Assembly: GCA_946902875.1 (NCBI GenBank)
Contig: OX336355.1
Coordinates: forward strand, 12,309,347 to 12,373,346
Reading direction: 5' to 3'
DNA from: Nematopogon swammerdamellus
Taxonomy: Eukaryota; Arthropoda; Insecta; Lepidoptera; Adelidae
Length of the DNA: 64,000 bases
The position numbers and the translations under genes were made by a program. Below the pieces are notes generated by a model. That model ran no database searches, was not told where the DNA came from, and saw only the letters and a program-made list of their open reading frames with translations. Position 1 is the stretch's first letter; each line of letters opens with the position of its first letter. Below are positions 1 to 10,603 of the stretch, in pieces.

Positions 1-65
1 TATCCAATATCCATAGAAGCGGATAAGTACCATTATGCTTAAAAAATTATATTTAAAATTGTTTC

Positions 66-346
66 ATACATACACAATACACTATCACACGTTGTATTCC
101 GATAATCGGGGTAAGCAGAGTAATTGGTATTGTGCTGCAAGAACTCTGGTAAATTACACAGCAACACGTTCATCAAAGTATTAGGACAAGATAATTCTCA
201 TGCAGCAAGTAAGGCACGAGGGTCTTCGTGCCTACTACGTGACTTGACGGAAGGACCGTTCCAAGGTGAGAGGTGGTTACTTGTCTCCCTTTAGTACGGC
301 ATCTCGTCCTTATCTCTTAGTCTCCTTTTACGACATTCATGGGGAG
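66..346 (-). repeat. SINE-like repeat, type D body (head truncated)
   Basis: Dispersed repeat sharing its body with the copies at 28238-28553, 28946-29252 and 35653-35953. Common blocks are CCCGACAATCGGGGTAAGC, GTGTTGTGCTGCAAGAACTC and GGAAGGACCGTGCCAAGGTG. Read on the minus strand, it should start with the same head module as the type A SINEs. Here that head is cut off at about 346 by the poly-T of the neighbouring SINE, so the type A SINE inserted into or beside it later. No coding capacity. Confidence 0.7.
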
Positions 347-351
347 ATGAA

Positions 352-705
352 ATTTTTTTTTTTGTTTTTTTTTTTTTTTTTTATTGAAACTGACACGATT
401 GGCTACATCACCTACAACATCCGTGATGTCAGCCCATAACACCGGGTGTACTTGGTGCCACGTCAGTGCTTCCCTTCGGTCGTGCCGGCTACACTGAACT
501 GGACGGAAAACACAAACTATTTACATAGCCGTTTCGACCGACCTTTCATTCAGCATTCAGTGCGGTGGTACCAACCCGGGCGGGTAAACCCTACCACCTA
601 GTAATATAAGAAGGGAGTCATATCCCTTAGTCGCCTTTTACGACATGCACGGGGAGAGATGCAGTGGGGCTATTCTTTTAAAGTACCGGCCCCACACGGT
701 ACTAA
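352..705 (-). repeat. Type A SINE (stem-loop head joined directly to core)
   Basis: On the minus strand the copy runs from the head (GTGGGGCCGGTACTTTAAAA, then a block ending in GCGACTAAGGGATATGACTC), through the core (TACTAGGTGGTAGGGTTTAC and GGGTTGGTACCACCGCACTG), to the tail (GGTGATGTAGCC then CAGTTTC and an A-rich run, seen here as poly-T at 352-381). It lacks the 5S-like module found in the copies at 43292, 45558 and 49053. The A-rich 3' end and roughly 330-bp length fit a SINE. No tRNA boxes are evident in this version, so its promoter is unclear. Confidence 0.75.
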
Positions 706-908
706 ATTAAATTTTATTTTTATTTTGTAAATTATTATTTTTATGTTAAATTAATATATTGTCTAACTTTTTTATACCTTCATGAGAATCGCCACGGGAA
801 AACCTGAACACCGCTAATGCGAATGCGTCAAGTGAGATATTTCGAATGTATCGGTCACGAGAGAATTTGTTTTTAAATCGAATGCGTCAGTTGGCCGGAC
901 AGGGTCCA

Positions 909-1050
909 GTGGCCGTATTCTCTAATTTCCTACCGTCAACGTCGGTGACGCTGACTAGTTATGTCTCTTTCTAGTTCATATAATTAGACAGAGACATAAC
1001 TAGTCAGCGTCACCGACGTTGACGGTAGGACGTTAGAGAATACGGCCACA
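909..1050. repeat. Near-perfect 142-bp hairpin (fold-back MITE-like)
   Basis: The left arm (GGCCGTATTCTCTAA, CCGTCAACGTCGGTGACGCT, GACTAGTTATGTCTC) is mirrored by the right arm ending at 1050 with only a few mismatches. The loop near 970-985 is short. It could be a solo fold-back MITE or an inverted duplication. It is too long to be a plain terminator, and no gene lies beside it. Confidence 0.75.
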
Positions 1051-1391
1051 GTTTATGAAATTACGAGTAGATACTGCAATAAGTTCGCCTTCTTCACAGT
1101 AGAAATATATAATAATTTACAACGACTAAACGACGACCACTAATTGTCATGCACTAACGATTGTTGTTGGCCGCCGGCGGCGGCGGCGGCGGTGTGGAGG
1201 CGACGACGGCGGGGGGCGGAGTCGCGCGCGACACGAAAGAACTATCTATGTACACTCAAGAGAATAGAGAAAGAACGGACCGTAAATAAGCGGTATGGCG
1301 TTCTTTTGACTGAATTGATGAACGTCTTACGCTTCGTAACAATTCCCCCTTCCTGAAAGCCCTCGCCCTCCCTGCCCCCCGCCTTCCTTGG

Positions 1392-1640
1392 CGACATAAA
1401 GTATGTACCTACTTTCAACGGCTTCGTGCTGCCGATCTATACGACCTACAAACGTGAACGCTCATCGCGCCTTAAAAACCCATCCGGAGACTAACCGTGC
1501 ACTCGAAGTCCCCCTCACCACCGATGACGTCACCGCCATCTCCCCAAGTGTGCTCTCGCGCTCAGTACAACTTGCGATAGTGTCAAAAGTAGTCGTCCGA
1601 TTTTGACGAGCTGTGACGCTCTCTGTAACGATAAAAGAAG
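1392..1640 (+). repeat. Dispersed repeat, shared with 47313-47495
   Basis: Shares ordered blocks with the intronic copy near 47.4 kb: CTTTCAACGGCTTCGTGCTG, ACCTACAAACGT, CCGTGCACTCGA, CCCCAAGTGTGCTCTCGCGC and TGCGATAGTGTCAAAAGTA. This copy has an extra segment in the middle. Family unknown. Short ORFs over it are not conserved between the two copies and are not annotated. Confidence 0.6.
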
Positions 1641-2204
1641 TCCAACCTAGTTCGGTGAGCTCACGGATGTGTCGCTTCTGCACCTTCCGTTCTCTCTGAC
1701 GGACGGTCAGCGGACTGGACGATCACTTTCTCTCATGACCGCTACCTTCGAAACATTTAGGTCATTACCATCTTACTTGCCCGCCAGTGTAACCGTCACA
1801 ACACCACTCGTGTGGGCTAGGTGGCGGACTTTCCGGTTCCATCAGAAATACATCAGCGATCAGGGTCGCGAATCTATTGGCGTGTATGTATAACGACGTG
1901 GGTATATGTGGGTTGGCAGATTTGTTTGAAAATTTTAGAGCAACTGGTTTCAGGGTTCCGTAGAAAAAAAAACACTGCATTATATTTATCTATTATAAAA
2001 TGTTTATTAAATATTATAAAAATATATAATTATAGGTATTAAATAGTATTAATCAAATGCGGTAAGTACATGCCAATAAATAATGGTTTAGTTTATTTGT
2101 ACATTTCAGTTTGAAATTAAATAAAATGATACGGTTTTATTTTTCTCGTCATGCACAACACAATATTACACAAACACAATATTAGTAGATAAGAAAAATT
2201 GGAC
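1641..2204. other. No gene seen
   Basis: Moderately GC-rich up to about 1900, then AT-rich. Short overlapping ORFs on both strands lack splice-site support or recognisable domains. Nothing else identified. Confidence 0.4.
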
Positions 2205-2261
2205 CTGACACAGTCTTTTTTTTTGTTGCAGCGCTCCGAGCTGCAACAAAAAAAGTGTCAG
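2205..2261. repeat. Perfect small hairpin
   Basis: CTGACAC and TTTTTTTGTTGCAGC on the left pair with GCTGCAACAAAAAAA and GTGTCAG on the right, around a GCTCCGA-type loop. The arms are about 22 bp with one small asymmetry. It lies in AT-rich sequence with no gene nearby, and the function is unknown. Confidence 0.65.
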
Positions 2262-2631
2262 CATAAATAAAACGTTTTAACATATTAATCTGTACATAAA
2301 AAAAAAATTATCTGACGACGACAATAGGTCGAAATATAATAATAAATATGTGGTTTTTTTTCATTGATAATATACATAATATATATAAAAAAATTACCAG
2401 AACCAAAATAGTGGTATAAAAAAAATTTTATTCAGCATAATAAATTTACTGCACAGTGCACACTGTATTTATTCACTTTCGTCGGGACTGTACCCACGCG
2501 ACGCAGTTGAAATCTCACCGAACACAATACACGCATTGCTAACTCGCTGGTTAGTGAAATGCCGAAACAAGTGACAGACGAGGTCATTCATCCATAATTC
2601 GTCATGCTTTTTCTAAAACCGCATTGTAGAC

Positions 2632-2812
2632 TTATTTTAAACTGATGACTTAAACCAAGGCTTATCGATCACTTGGGTTATACTATTTTATATATTTTTT
2701 TATATTTTAAAGACTTAAACCACGGCTTATTTGCTCACTTGGGTTAGACCATTTTATTGTCATATTTTAAACTGATGACAACAAGGGCTTATCGCTCACT
2801 TGGGTTAGATAT
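2632..2812. repeat. Three diverged tandem copies, 60-70 bp unit
   Basis: Three successive copies of a unit containing TTTTAAACTGATGACTTAAA, CCAAGGCTTATCGCTCACTT and GGGTTAG begin near 2634, 2704 and 2764. They differ by substitutions and small indels. Non-coding. Confidence 0.7.
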
Positions 2813-4083
2813 TAATATTATGACTTCAATAATTCTCGATTCTCCGTAGATATGTCCGATTGCATTGGTGAATATGCGAGTCGATTGGTCCGTTATCGTG
2901 TTTTAATCGAACGTACATAGAGAAATATAGAGGAGAAAGAGGCTAGATTTTATAATTTATGTAGGAAATTCGTAGGGAAGGCCTAGATTGCAATGTTTGA
3001 TTTAGTTATCTAGTTCAGCCAGACCATTTTCTTTTCTTTCGCTGTATCTACAACTTCAAGGAAAATTCGCTACATCTACGAGTAGCTAGACGTGACACAG
3101 ATTAAAGACTATTAAGTAATTTCATAAAATCTACTTTCAATTAATTAATCGGAATCGACATCAACTCTCCATTTCTACCGGAAGGTCGATACATATTACC
3201 TAACTTGTTTACTTTCTATCTGAGATTATTAAAGCACTGAAATTATTTTCTTCCGCAAATTTATATTAGAGATGGCAATATTCAACAGCACGAGTTGAAT
3301 ATAAATTACAGCATTCGATGTAACATTCGATTTTTAAATATATCTCCGAATTTATCCATCTCCACAAACCACAAAACGCTAACAAACAAATTCTTCGATT
3401 TTAAGCTTTTCACCTGAAAAGTGACCTTATTGGAATTCATGGCGATAAAATCCTTTCGCTTTTCCCTCCGTTTAATGATAAACTCATCTGGTTTTTCGAG
3501 GACGGATGTTCGAATTTGATTAAGAGTTCGAAATACAAAAGTTGTAAAATTGTGTTATATATATTTTCAACCTAAAATATCTCGCTAATTTGATTGAAAT
3601 GATTTTAATTTAATTTAATGTTATAAATATTATAGAGAGATTAATATGGCTTTATGTCTCTACATAAATGAAAAAAAAAAAAATTATTCACAGAAAAACC
3701 ATACCGTATCAAAATATCCTTGCAAATAAACCCGACACATGGATCATTAAAAAGTGTTTATACCGTTAACATAATATTTCTCATTGCATGATTACAAACT
3801 TTGACTTTCCATTCACTCGTTGGAGGAGTTTTAGTGTGCCATAACCGCCGAACCACGTTCCGATAGTAAACTATACTTATGGCTATAGTTATAGCACATT
3901 ATTCTGTTAAAATGTGCTATCATTAGAATTATATGCAATTCTGTGCGGAACTTTCCCTTGAGGAAAAAAACAAAGTAGTAAAAAATTAAAAGCCCTCCTA
4001 CGGTAGATTAATAATTATTTTAAATTATTAATTAATTATTAATTCATTACATATATAAATTAACATACCGTTAATTATACGAT
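2813..4083. other. AT-rich stretch without a gene
   Basis: No long ORF on either strand, no splice-bounded open segment and no recognisable repeat. Confidence 0.4.
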
Positions 4084-4172
4084 TTGATTTTCATGTGGTG
4101 TTATGGGTTGACATCACGGATATTGAAGGTGATGTAGCCAACCGTGTCAGTTTCCATTAAAATAAAAATAGA
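4084..4172 (+). repeat. Type A SINE, 3' tail only
   Basis: Carries only the conserved tail: GTGTTATGGGTTGACATCAC, GGTGATGTAGCCAACCGTG, then CAGTTTCCATTAAAA. It is 5' truncated. Confidence 0.7.
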
Positions 4173-4608
4173 ATTTAATGAATTTAAAAAAGGTGAGGTT
4201 TCGTGGGACACCGGACAGACGCGAATCATCTTAAATTTAAAAATTTAATTTGGGATAGCGCGCCATCTCGCATAGATGGCGCTGTACCGATCGCTGTTGC
4301 TTTCAACTTATACAATGCTTCGACTTCAAAAGACTCTCATAGAAGTCCGCTGGGCAGCGCAGCCAAAGCTCCTCAATATCTGGATGGTTGCAACTTCCGT
4401 TCGCGTGTGACGTTTCACTTTTCCTGAGTTAGATCCCCATCCCAAACGTGCGTTAAAAAGCTTCGATGCAATAATTATATTTATTTAAAGCTTGGTTTTT
4501 CCAAACGATTTATATTTATAAATTATTGCGTTCTTTTATGTCACAGAGCAAGAAATCGCGCCGCGCCCCTGCAGAAGACGGCCCCCGAACGCTGCTCTGT
4601 GTTATATA

Positions 4609-5752
4609 CAGGGTGGCCCAGTTATAGTGGTCCAACATTTTTTTTTAGATGGAGGACATCATATTGACTCATTTAAAAAAACATTAGTTCCGCGAAAATC
4701 AATAGCTTAGAAGTTATAATTTTTTTTTAATTTTTTTTTAAATTTCTCTATTTTAGTCATATAAATCGCTCTAGTTGGATATCTATTCCACAAAATGGAA
4801 TAAAATCTGGTGTGGAAGTAGAGGAGACACGTAGCTAGTACGTAATGAATAGTTTTTAGGTTTACTCCTAGACTGTACTGTTGCTATAGCCCTTTCAGTG
4901 AATTTTTGTTCAGTTTACATTAAAACTGATCAATTTTTTAAAAATCACTGAAAAAAAAAACGTACTACCGGAGATTTGCCCATGCCCTTAAAAACTACCT
5001 GTACAAATCACAATTCTCCAGACCAAAAATTGTAGTGATGTTACAATTGTAACATATTCAAAATTAACATCATTTGTACAAAGTCACTACAATAGAAAGT
5101 GACGATTACCTTAATTTTTAAAATCTGATTTTTTAAAAACATTACTAAACAGTTTTTTATGTGTAGATTAGCGCTGTTAGAGACAGGTTTGTGAATAATG
5201 TGAAATTGTAGTTGAACTAACGTTGTGAAAAAAAAATTAGATTTTAAAAATAAAGGTAATCGTCACTTTTGTAGTGACTTTGTACAAATGATGTTAATTT
5301 TGAATATGTTACAATTGTAACACCACTACAATTTTTGGTCTGGAGAATTGGTATATTTATAGGTAGTTTTTAAGGGCATGGGCAAATCTCCGGTAGTACG
5401 TTTTTTTTCACAGTGATTTTTCAAAAATTGATCAGTTTTAATGTAAACTGAACAAAAATTCACTGAAAGGGCTATAGCAACAGTACAGTCTAGGAGTAAA
5501 CCTAAAAACTATTCATTACGTACTAGCTATATGTCTCTTCTACTTCCATACCAAATTGTATTCGATTTTGTGGAATAGATATCCAACTAGAGCGGTTTAT
5601 GTAACTAAAATAGAGAAATTTCAAAAAAAGTTTAAACAAATCATGACTTCTAAAATATTGATTTTCGCTGAACTAATGTTTTTTTTAAATGAGTCAACAT
5701 GACGTCCTCTATCTAGAAAAAATTTTTGGACCACTATAACTGGGCCACCCTG
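4609..5752. mobile_element. 1.14-kb fold-back element with CAGGGTG ends
   Basis: The left end CAGGGTGGCCCAGTTATAGT is the reverse complement of the right end ACTATAACTGGGCCACCCTG. Both ends are bordered by TATA, consistent with a TA or TATA target duplication. The inverted homology is not limited to the termini. It runs through each arm for over 500 bp (about 4609-5150 against 5225-5752), for example AATCTCCGGTAGTACG on the right matches CGTACTACCGGAGATT on the left, leaving a loop of only about 75 bp. There is no transposase ORF, so it is non-autonomous. The same CAGGGTG ends occur at 34905-35371. Confidence 0.85.
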
Positions 5753-5756
5753 TATA

Positions 5757-6688
5757 ACAGAGAATGAAAAACCCAGCAGATCCACAACTTCATAGCTTCA
5801 CATAGAGTGTCTGTTTCTGTCTGGTATCTATCTACTCGTACAATCGAAGTGATTGGTAAATGGCGTATTCTGGAAGTTTTATTTTGTTTTATTATGTTCT
5901 TGGCTTGCGCACGAGTGGATGCATGACATGACAGTCGCTCGCGCCTCTGCGTTTTAGAACTATAACTGAATTAGAGCAAGTGACCTACGAAATTACTTCA
6001 CAGCGATGCGGTTTTGAAGGTCGTGTATACCTACTAAGTAAAGGTAGTAGCTATTATGGAGATTTCGTGCGATAATTGAGGATATAATTAATGTTAACGT
6101 TAGATAAAGTAATTAAGTGTAGAAATAGATAGGTATGTTTATAAGGTAATTATTTATAGTGATAATCTCGGCGTATTGCTTCAAAACTATCAAACAATTC
6201 CAACCAATTTGTTGGTATTAAAAAAAATATTAATTTGGATCGAATTTTCTACCCAAGATCCCTGGAACAATTTTATCAAATTAGGTTATGTAAAACAGAA
6301 TTTTATAATTTTTTTATATTTTGTATTGAAAGGTAGAATTTTTACTTCCAGATTTTAACTTTAATTTTCTGACTCTGACTCAGTAGAATGCAATTAAAAT
6401 AATAACAAATTCTTAATTTGTCGTTAACAAAATTATAAAAAGTAACAAAAAATTGATTAGTACAATTTCGTGACAGCAGCCATTAAGACAATCTCGTGTC
6501 GCAAAACATAAGTTCAACTCGAGTCTTTGAACTTTCTTCTTGTGTAAGTACTAAATACCTACCATGCGCACATACCTAAAAGTGACATATGAGATATATC
6601 GAGATTCGAGACCATTTCGAAAGTAGTCGCTCCGGCCTTGCGTCCGTGTGACGGTCAGTGAATGCACTAAATATGATAGGAGAGGCAT
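5757..6688. other. No gene seen
   Basis: AT-rich sequence with only short ORFs. No repeat recognised. Confidence 0.35.
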
Positions 6689-6689
6689 T

Positions 6690-6840
6690 AATATGATTTT
6701 TATAGAATCTGACATGGTTGCTTCATCACCCTACTACACCCGTGATGTCAGCCCATCATACCTTTGTTAATTAGGTGCCATGGCAGTGCTTCTATTTGGT
6801 CGGGGCAGCTACACTACAGTGGACCGAAAACACTGTTCCT
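6690..6840 (-). repeat. Diverged type A SINE tail
   Basis: On the minus strand it matches the SINE tail (CGGTCCA, CAGTGTAG, AGCACTG, GGCACCTA, GTGATGTCAGCCC on the plus strand, then poly-T). It has many substitutions, so it is an old copy. It is truncated upstream of the tail. Confidence 0.6.
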
Positions 6841-7337
6841 TCCGGCCTACCTCCATTCAGTGTGTTGGCAGTGCCAACTTGGCACGAATTCGGATGGGTT
6901 AATATCACACAGAAATTAAGGGAAAACTACAGTTTTAAGTGTAATCAGATTCACAGCCAGCCTAAACGGTTGCACTGTCACCCTTCCTACTTCTGACCTC
7001 GTATGACGTTGCTCAACTTTGACAATCACTTGCCGAAGAGTAGCACCACCAAGCTACCGAGGCTAGACGTGTGCTTGACACAAAACGAAAATACAAATAT
7101 GGACTCACGTTTCTTTAACAACATCTCGAACAAAATGCGCGCTGAGATCAGTCTAATCCAAATTGTGTGCATATATAGATTACACATGACAATAGCAGCT
7201 CTATACTTTTAAATCATTTGTGGCCAGCTCTCCCCCACCACCCGATCAGTCTTCGTCGGTGGCCGACACACTCAGCCGTCATTCAGGAACACGCAATAAA
7301 CTTAAAAGAATATTTGGATATTTTCGAATATTTTCGA
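6841..7337. other. No gene seen
   Basis: Three short plus-strand ORFs follow each other, but none has a domain, signal peptide or splice support. Confidence 0.3.
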
Positions 7338-7384
7338 ACTAGCTGTTGCCCGCGGCTTCGCTCGCGTGAAATTCGTATTTCAAA

Positions 7385-7680
7385 GAAGAATCTAAGTAAG
7401 TAAGGGCGAGGCCGAAGGCCGAGCTGCGTTCAGGTAAACGATAAATCTTCTCAAATAAAGTAAGCAACTAACGGCGAGGCCGAAGGCCCAGCTGCATCCT
7501 GGAAGACAATAAACCTTCACGAAGAAAGTAAGTAACTAAGGGCGAGGCCGAAGGCCGAGCTGCGTTCAGGAAGACGATAAACCTTCTCGAAGAAAGTAAG
7601 TAACTAAGGGCGAGACCGAAGGCCGAGCTGCGTTCAGGTAAACCAAAAACCCTCTTCTGCCTTCGGGCCTCGCCTTAAAT
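7385..7680 (+). repeat. Left tandem array, about 66-bp unit, about 4 copies
   Basis: The unit contains GTAAGTAACTAAGGGCGAG, CCGAAGGCCGAGCTGCGTTC, AGGAAGACGATAAACCTTC and TCGAAGAAA. It is the inverse of the array at 8405-9275. Confidence 0.75.
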
Positions 7681-7750
7681 GACTTCCTTTCTTCGATAGC
7701 ATATAATATCGTTTACTCCATCTATTTATTTAATAAAATATATAAAAAAG

Positions 7751-7822
7751 TTTTTTTTTTTTATGGAACCTGACACGGTTGGCTACATCACCCACAACAT
7801 CCGTGATGTCAGCCCATAACAC
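7751..7822 (-). repeat. Type A SINE, 3' tail
   Basis: Poly-T, then ATGGAACCTGACACGGTTGG, CTACATCACC and GTGATGTCAGCCCATAACAC: the tail of the type A SINE on the minus strand. It is nested in the middle of the fold-back element. Confidence 0.75.
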
Positions 7823-7858
7823 AACAATAAACAATATTAATAACTAAATAATTAAAAC

Positions 7859-8345
7859 CTACTTAACAAACATTAAAATAACTATCATAAAAGGAGCGTT
7901 TTCAAATGTTCCTAGAACACTTGCGGCATTACCCCGCTGGATGGCAAAGCTTACCGTTTGAATGAAGTAGGCCCTTGATTGCGGGACACCAGTTGCGTCC
8001 ACCAGCAGAGACCCAAGCCTCTTCAAGAAGCTTTTGGCTTCAATGACTGCTCCACGGACCGATGGTTTTAACCGCAAACGCAACAAATTCGAAATCTTGA
8101 ATTATATATCTATAATATTTATTGCGTTTGAGGCTGTCCGCCCAGGCCTCGGCCGCGCCGGCCGGTCTTGAAGATGCCCGAACGTGACTTGGAGCCAATG
8201 TGAGAACACAAATGGCGTCCCACATCAAAGACCTACCCTTGGCCCATGGAACTAAGGTGATACCATCGGGCCTCTTGCCATCCAGCCGGGAATAACCGCA
8301 AGGTTTTAGGATGCACGGTATGTTTGCCGTCAGAACCGTGGACTT
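7859..8345 (-). pseudogene. Retrotransposon ORF fragment with PDG...WD nuclease-like motif
   Basis: Minus-strand translation across at least one frameshift (near 8050-8086) gives RPDGITLVPWAKGRSLMWDA, TLAPSHV, FVAFAVKTIGPW, LGSLLVDATGVPQSRAYF and VSFAIQRGNAASVLGT. This matches the usual order of the C-terminal part of a widespread invertebrate retroelement polyprotein (PDG..L..W..GR.L.WD.T, then IQRGNA). The PD/WD spacing is reminiscent of a PD-(D/E)XK nuclease, but that is inference from pattern. It is truncated at both ends and frameshifted, so not functional. Confidence 0.65.
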
Positions 8346-8404
8346 TATAATAAAATTTAAATTAATTTAACTCAATCTTAATATCGCTTAGTTACCTACT
8401 TTAT

Positions 8405-9275
8405 TCGAGATGGTTTAGCTTCATCCAGAACGCAGCTCGGCCTTCGGCCTCGCCTTAGTTACTTACTTTCTTCAAGAAGATTTACCTTCTTCCTGAACGC
8501 AGCTCGGCCTTCGGCCTAGCCCTTAGTTACTTGCTTTCTTCGAGATGGTTTAGCTTCTTCCCGAATGCAGCTCGGCCTTCGGCCTCGCCCTTATTTACTT
8601 GCTTTCTTCAAGATGTTTTATTATTTATCAGAATGTAGCTCGGCCTTCGGCCTCGCCTTAGTTACTCACTTTCTTCAAGATGGTTTAGCTTTTTCCTGAA
8701 CGCAGCTCGGCCCTCGGCCTCGACCTTAGTTACTTCCTTTCTTCGAGATGGTTTATTATTTATCAGAACGAAGCTCGGCCTTCGGCCTCGCCTTAGTTAC
8801 TTTCTTCAATATGGTTTAGCTTCTTCCTGAACGCAACTCGGCCTTCGGCCTCGCCCTTAGTTAATTGCTTTCTTCGATATGGTTTATTATTTATCAGAAT
8901 GTAGCTCGGCCTTCGGCCTCGCCTTAGTTACTTACTTTCTTCAAGATGGTTCAGCTTCTCCCTGAACGCAGCTCGGCCTTCGGCCTCGCCCTAGTTACTC
9001 GCTTTCTCCGAGATGGTTTATTATTTATCAGAACGTAGCTCGGCCTTCGGCCTCGCCTTAGTTACTTACTTTCTTCAAGATGGTTTAGCTTCTTCCTGAA
9101 CGCAGCTCGGCCTGCGGCCTGCCCATAGTTACTTACTTCATTGAAGAAAGAATGTTTTTTTTCTTCCTGAACTCAGCTCCGACTTCCGCCTCGCCCTTAG
9201 TTACTTTCATCGAGAAAGAATATCGTTTACGTGAGCGCAGATCCGCCTTCCGCTCCGCCTTTAGTTACTTACTTT
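8405..9275 (-). repeat. Right tandem array, about 65-bp unit, over 10 copies
   Basis: Repeating unit with GCAGCTCGGCCTTCGGCCTC, GCCTTAGTTACTTACTTTC and TTCAAGATGGTTTAGCTTC. Two variants partly alternate: one ends TTCTTCCTGAACGC, the other TTATTTATCAGAACG. This suggests a two-unit higher-order repeat of about 130 bp. It is inverse to the array at 7385-7680. Confidence 0.8.
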
Positions 9276-9325
9276 TTTTTTTAATACGAATTTCACGCTA
9301 GCGAAGCCGCGGGCAACAGAAATAT

Positions 9326-9630
9326 AAATTTCACCAATGACAGCGACATAAGTTCGACTTCAATTTTATTTTTTTTTATTTATCAAACATTTTGTCATCG
9401 GCCAGCTCACGTCGAGATGACAGTTCTCCGTTGTCAACTTGTCATTTAAATTTTATAATAATTTTAATTTTTATTATATTTTTTTGTTTATTATGTTAAT
9501 CCGGGATATACACTGTCACTATACAAAGTTTCGTCAAATTCCGTTTAGTGGTTTTTGCGTGATGCGCGTACAGACAAAGAGAGATTATTAATTTAACGAT
9601 TTTATTATATGTATATAGATGTATAGATGA
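9326..9630 (+). repeat. Possible 3' part of a lepidopteran interspersed repeat
   Basis: Contains CAAAGTTTCGTCAAATTCCG, TTTAGTGGTTTTTGCGTGA and GCGCGTACAGACAAAGA near 9515-9585. Blocks like these sit near the 3' end of common lepidopteran repeats that begin with the TTGCCCGCGGCTTCG motif seen at 7343. It may be the continuation of the element at 7338-9325. Confidence 0.4.
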
Positions 9631-9798
9631 TATGGAATGTCTGCATGGTTTATTATATTCCATTATATATATTTGTAGACCCGTACTTTACTTCTCAGGA
9701 TGAAACTGTCCACTACAAGTCCAGGATGAAATGACCAATGAAAGGGTCTGCTATGCTTTTAGACGTATATCTTTAGAAGTTTATCCCCGACGTATTAA

Positions 9799-10244
9799 GA
9801 CTGCGGTACTACAGCATGAGGCACAATTTGCAAAATTTGCTACATTTTCGTTTCGGTTGTTTGTTCAACGAATTTCAAAAATATATATATTATAAAAAAT
9901 CCTGTCTAAAAGTTGGCCAAATTTAAAAGTAGGTGACAGATTTTTATTTTTATTTATGTCAATTAATATGTGAAAAAAAAAATCACAAACGTACTACTAA
10001 ATGGTCCTAAATGCTCCGAAATGCTCTCTTTGTTTCGAAATTGCAGCTTTCTAAAACATTATTTTGAGTTTATACTAATTGCAGATGATGTAAGATAAAA
10101 TTTTACTTCTTTTGACAGATTTGGATATTCGTGTAATGTAAATTGGTTTAACAAACTTTGAACAAATACTATAAAACAAGCGAACGCTTCGCTATTCAAT
10201 CAGTGCATTTTGCAGTCGCATTTTGATGCTGTAGTACCGCGCTC
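9799..10244. mobile_element. TTAA-flanked MITE-like element (446 bp)
   Basis: GACTGCGGTACTACAGCAT at the left matches GAGCGCGGTACTACAGCAT read inward from the right, with two mismatches in 19. TTAA flanks both sides (9795-9798 and 10245-10248), as expected for piggyBac-type insertion. The termini do not start with the CC usual for piggyBac, so the superfamily is only inferred from the TTAA. No transposase ORF. Confidence 0.65.
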
Positions 10245-10426
10245 TTAAGTTTCAATGAAATGTTAAACCTATGCGCTATTGGTTATATCCATGCACATTT
10301 CACAATAAACAAACTGACAAGACACAAGACACCCACTGATATTTCGTTTTGAACCAGGACAGATTTGAGTTTTGTTTTTCCACAAAACAATTAAAAATCT
10401 TTGTCCAAAACAGTCATATTTGTACC

Positions 10427-10603
10427 TTTTTTTTTTATGGTAACTGACACGGATGGCTACATCACCTACAACATCCGTGATGTCAGGCCATAACACCGGG
10501 TGAACTTGGTGCCACGTCAGTGCTTCCCTTCGGTCGTGCCGGCTACACTGAACTGGACGGAAAACACAAACTATTTACATATAGCCGTTTCGACCGTTTC
10601 GAA
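10427..10603 (-). repeat. Type A SINE, 5' truncated
   Basis: Poly-T, then the inverse of the type A tail (GTAACTGACACGGATGGC, CACCGGGTGAACTTGGTGCC, GTCGTGCCGGCTACACTGAA). It ends at the CCGTTTCGACCG block; core and head are missing. Confidence 0.8.

Larger units (their letters stand above)
7338..9325. mobile_element. 2-kb composite fold-back element with tandem arrays in its arms
   Basis: The left end TGTTGCCCGCGGCTTCGCTC, followed by GCGTGAAATTCGTATTT, is mirrored by the right end AATACGAATTTCACGC, AGCGAAGCCGCGGGCAACA. Inside, a repeat containing GGCGAGGCCGAAGGCCGAGC is present in about four copies on the left and over ten copies in inverse orientation on the right. The centre holds a SINE tail and a LINE fragment. 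The motif at the left end resembles a common lepidopteran repeat terminus; the family is uncertain. Confidence 0.7.
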
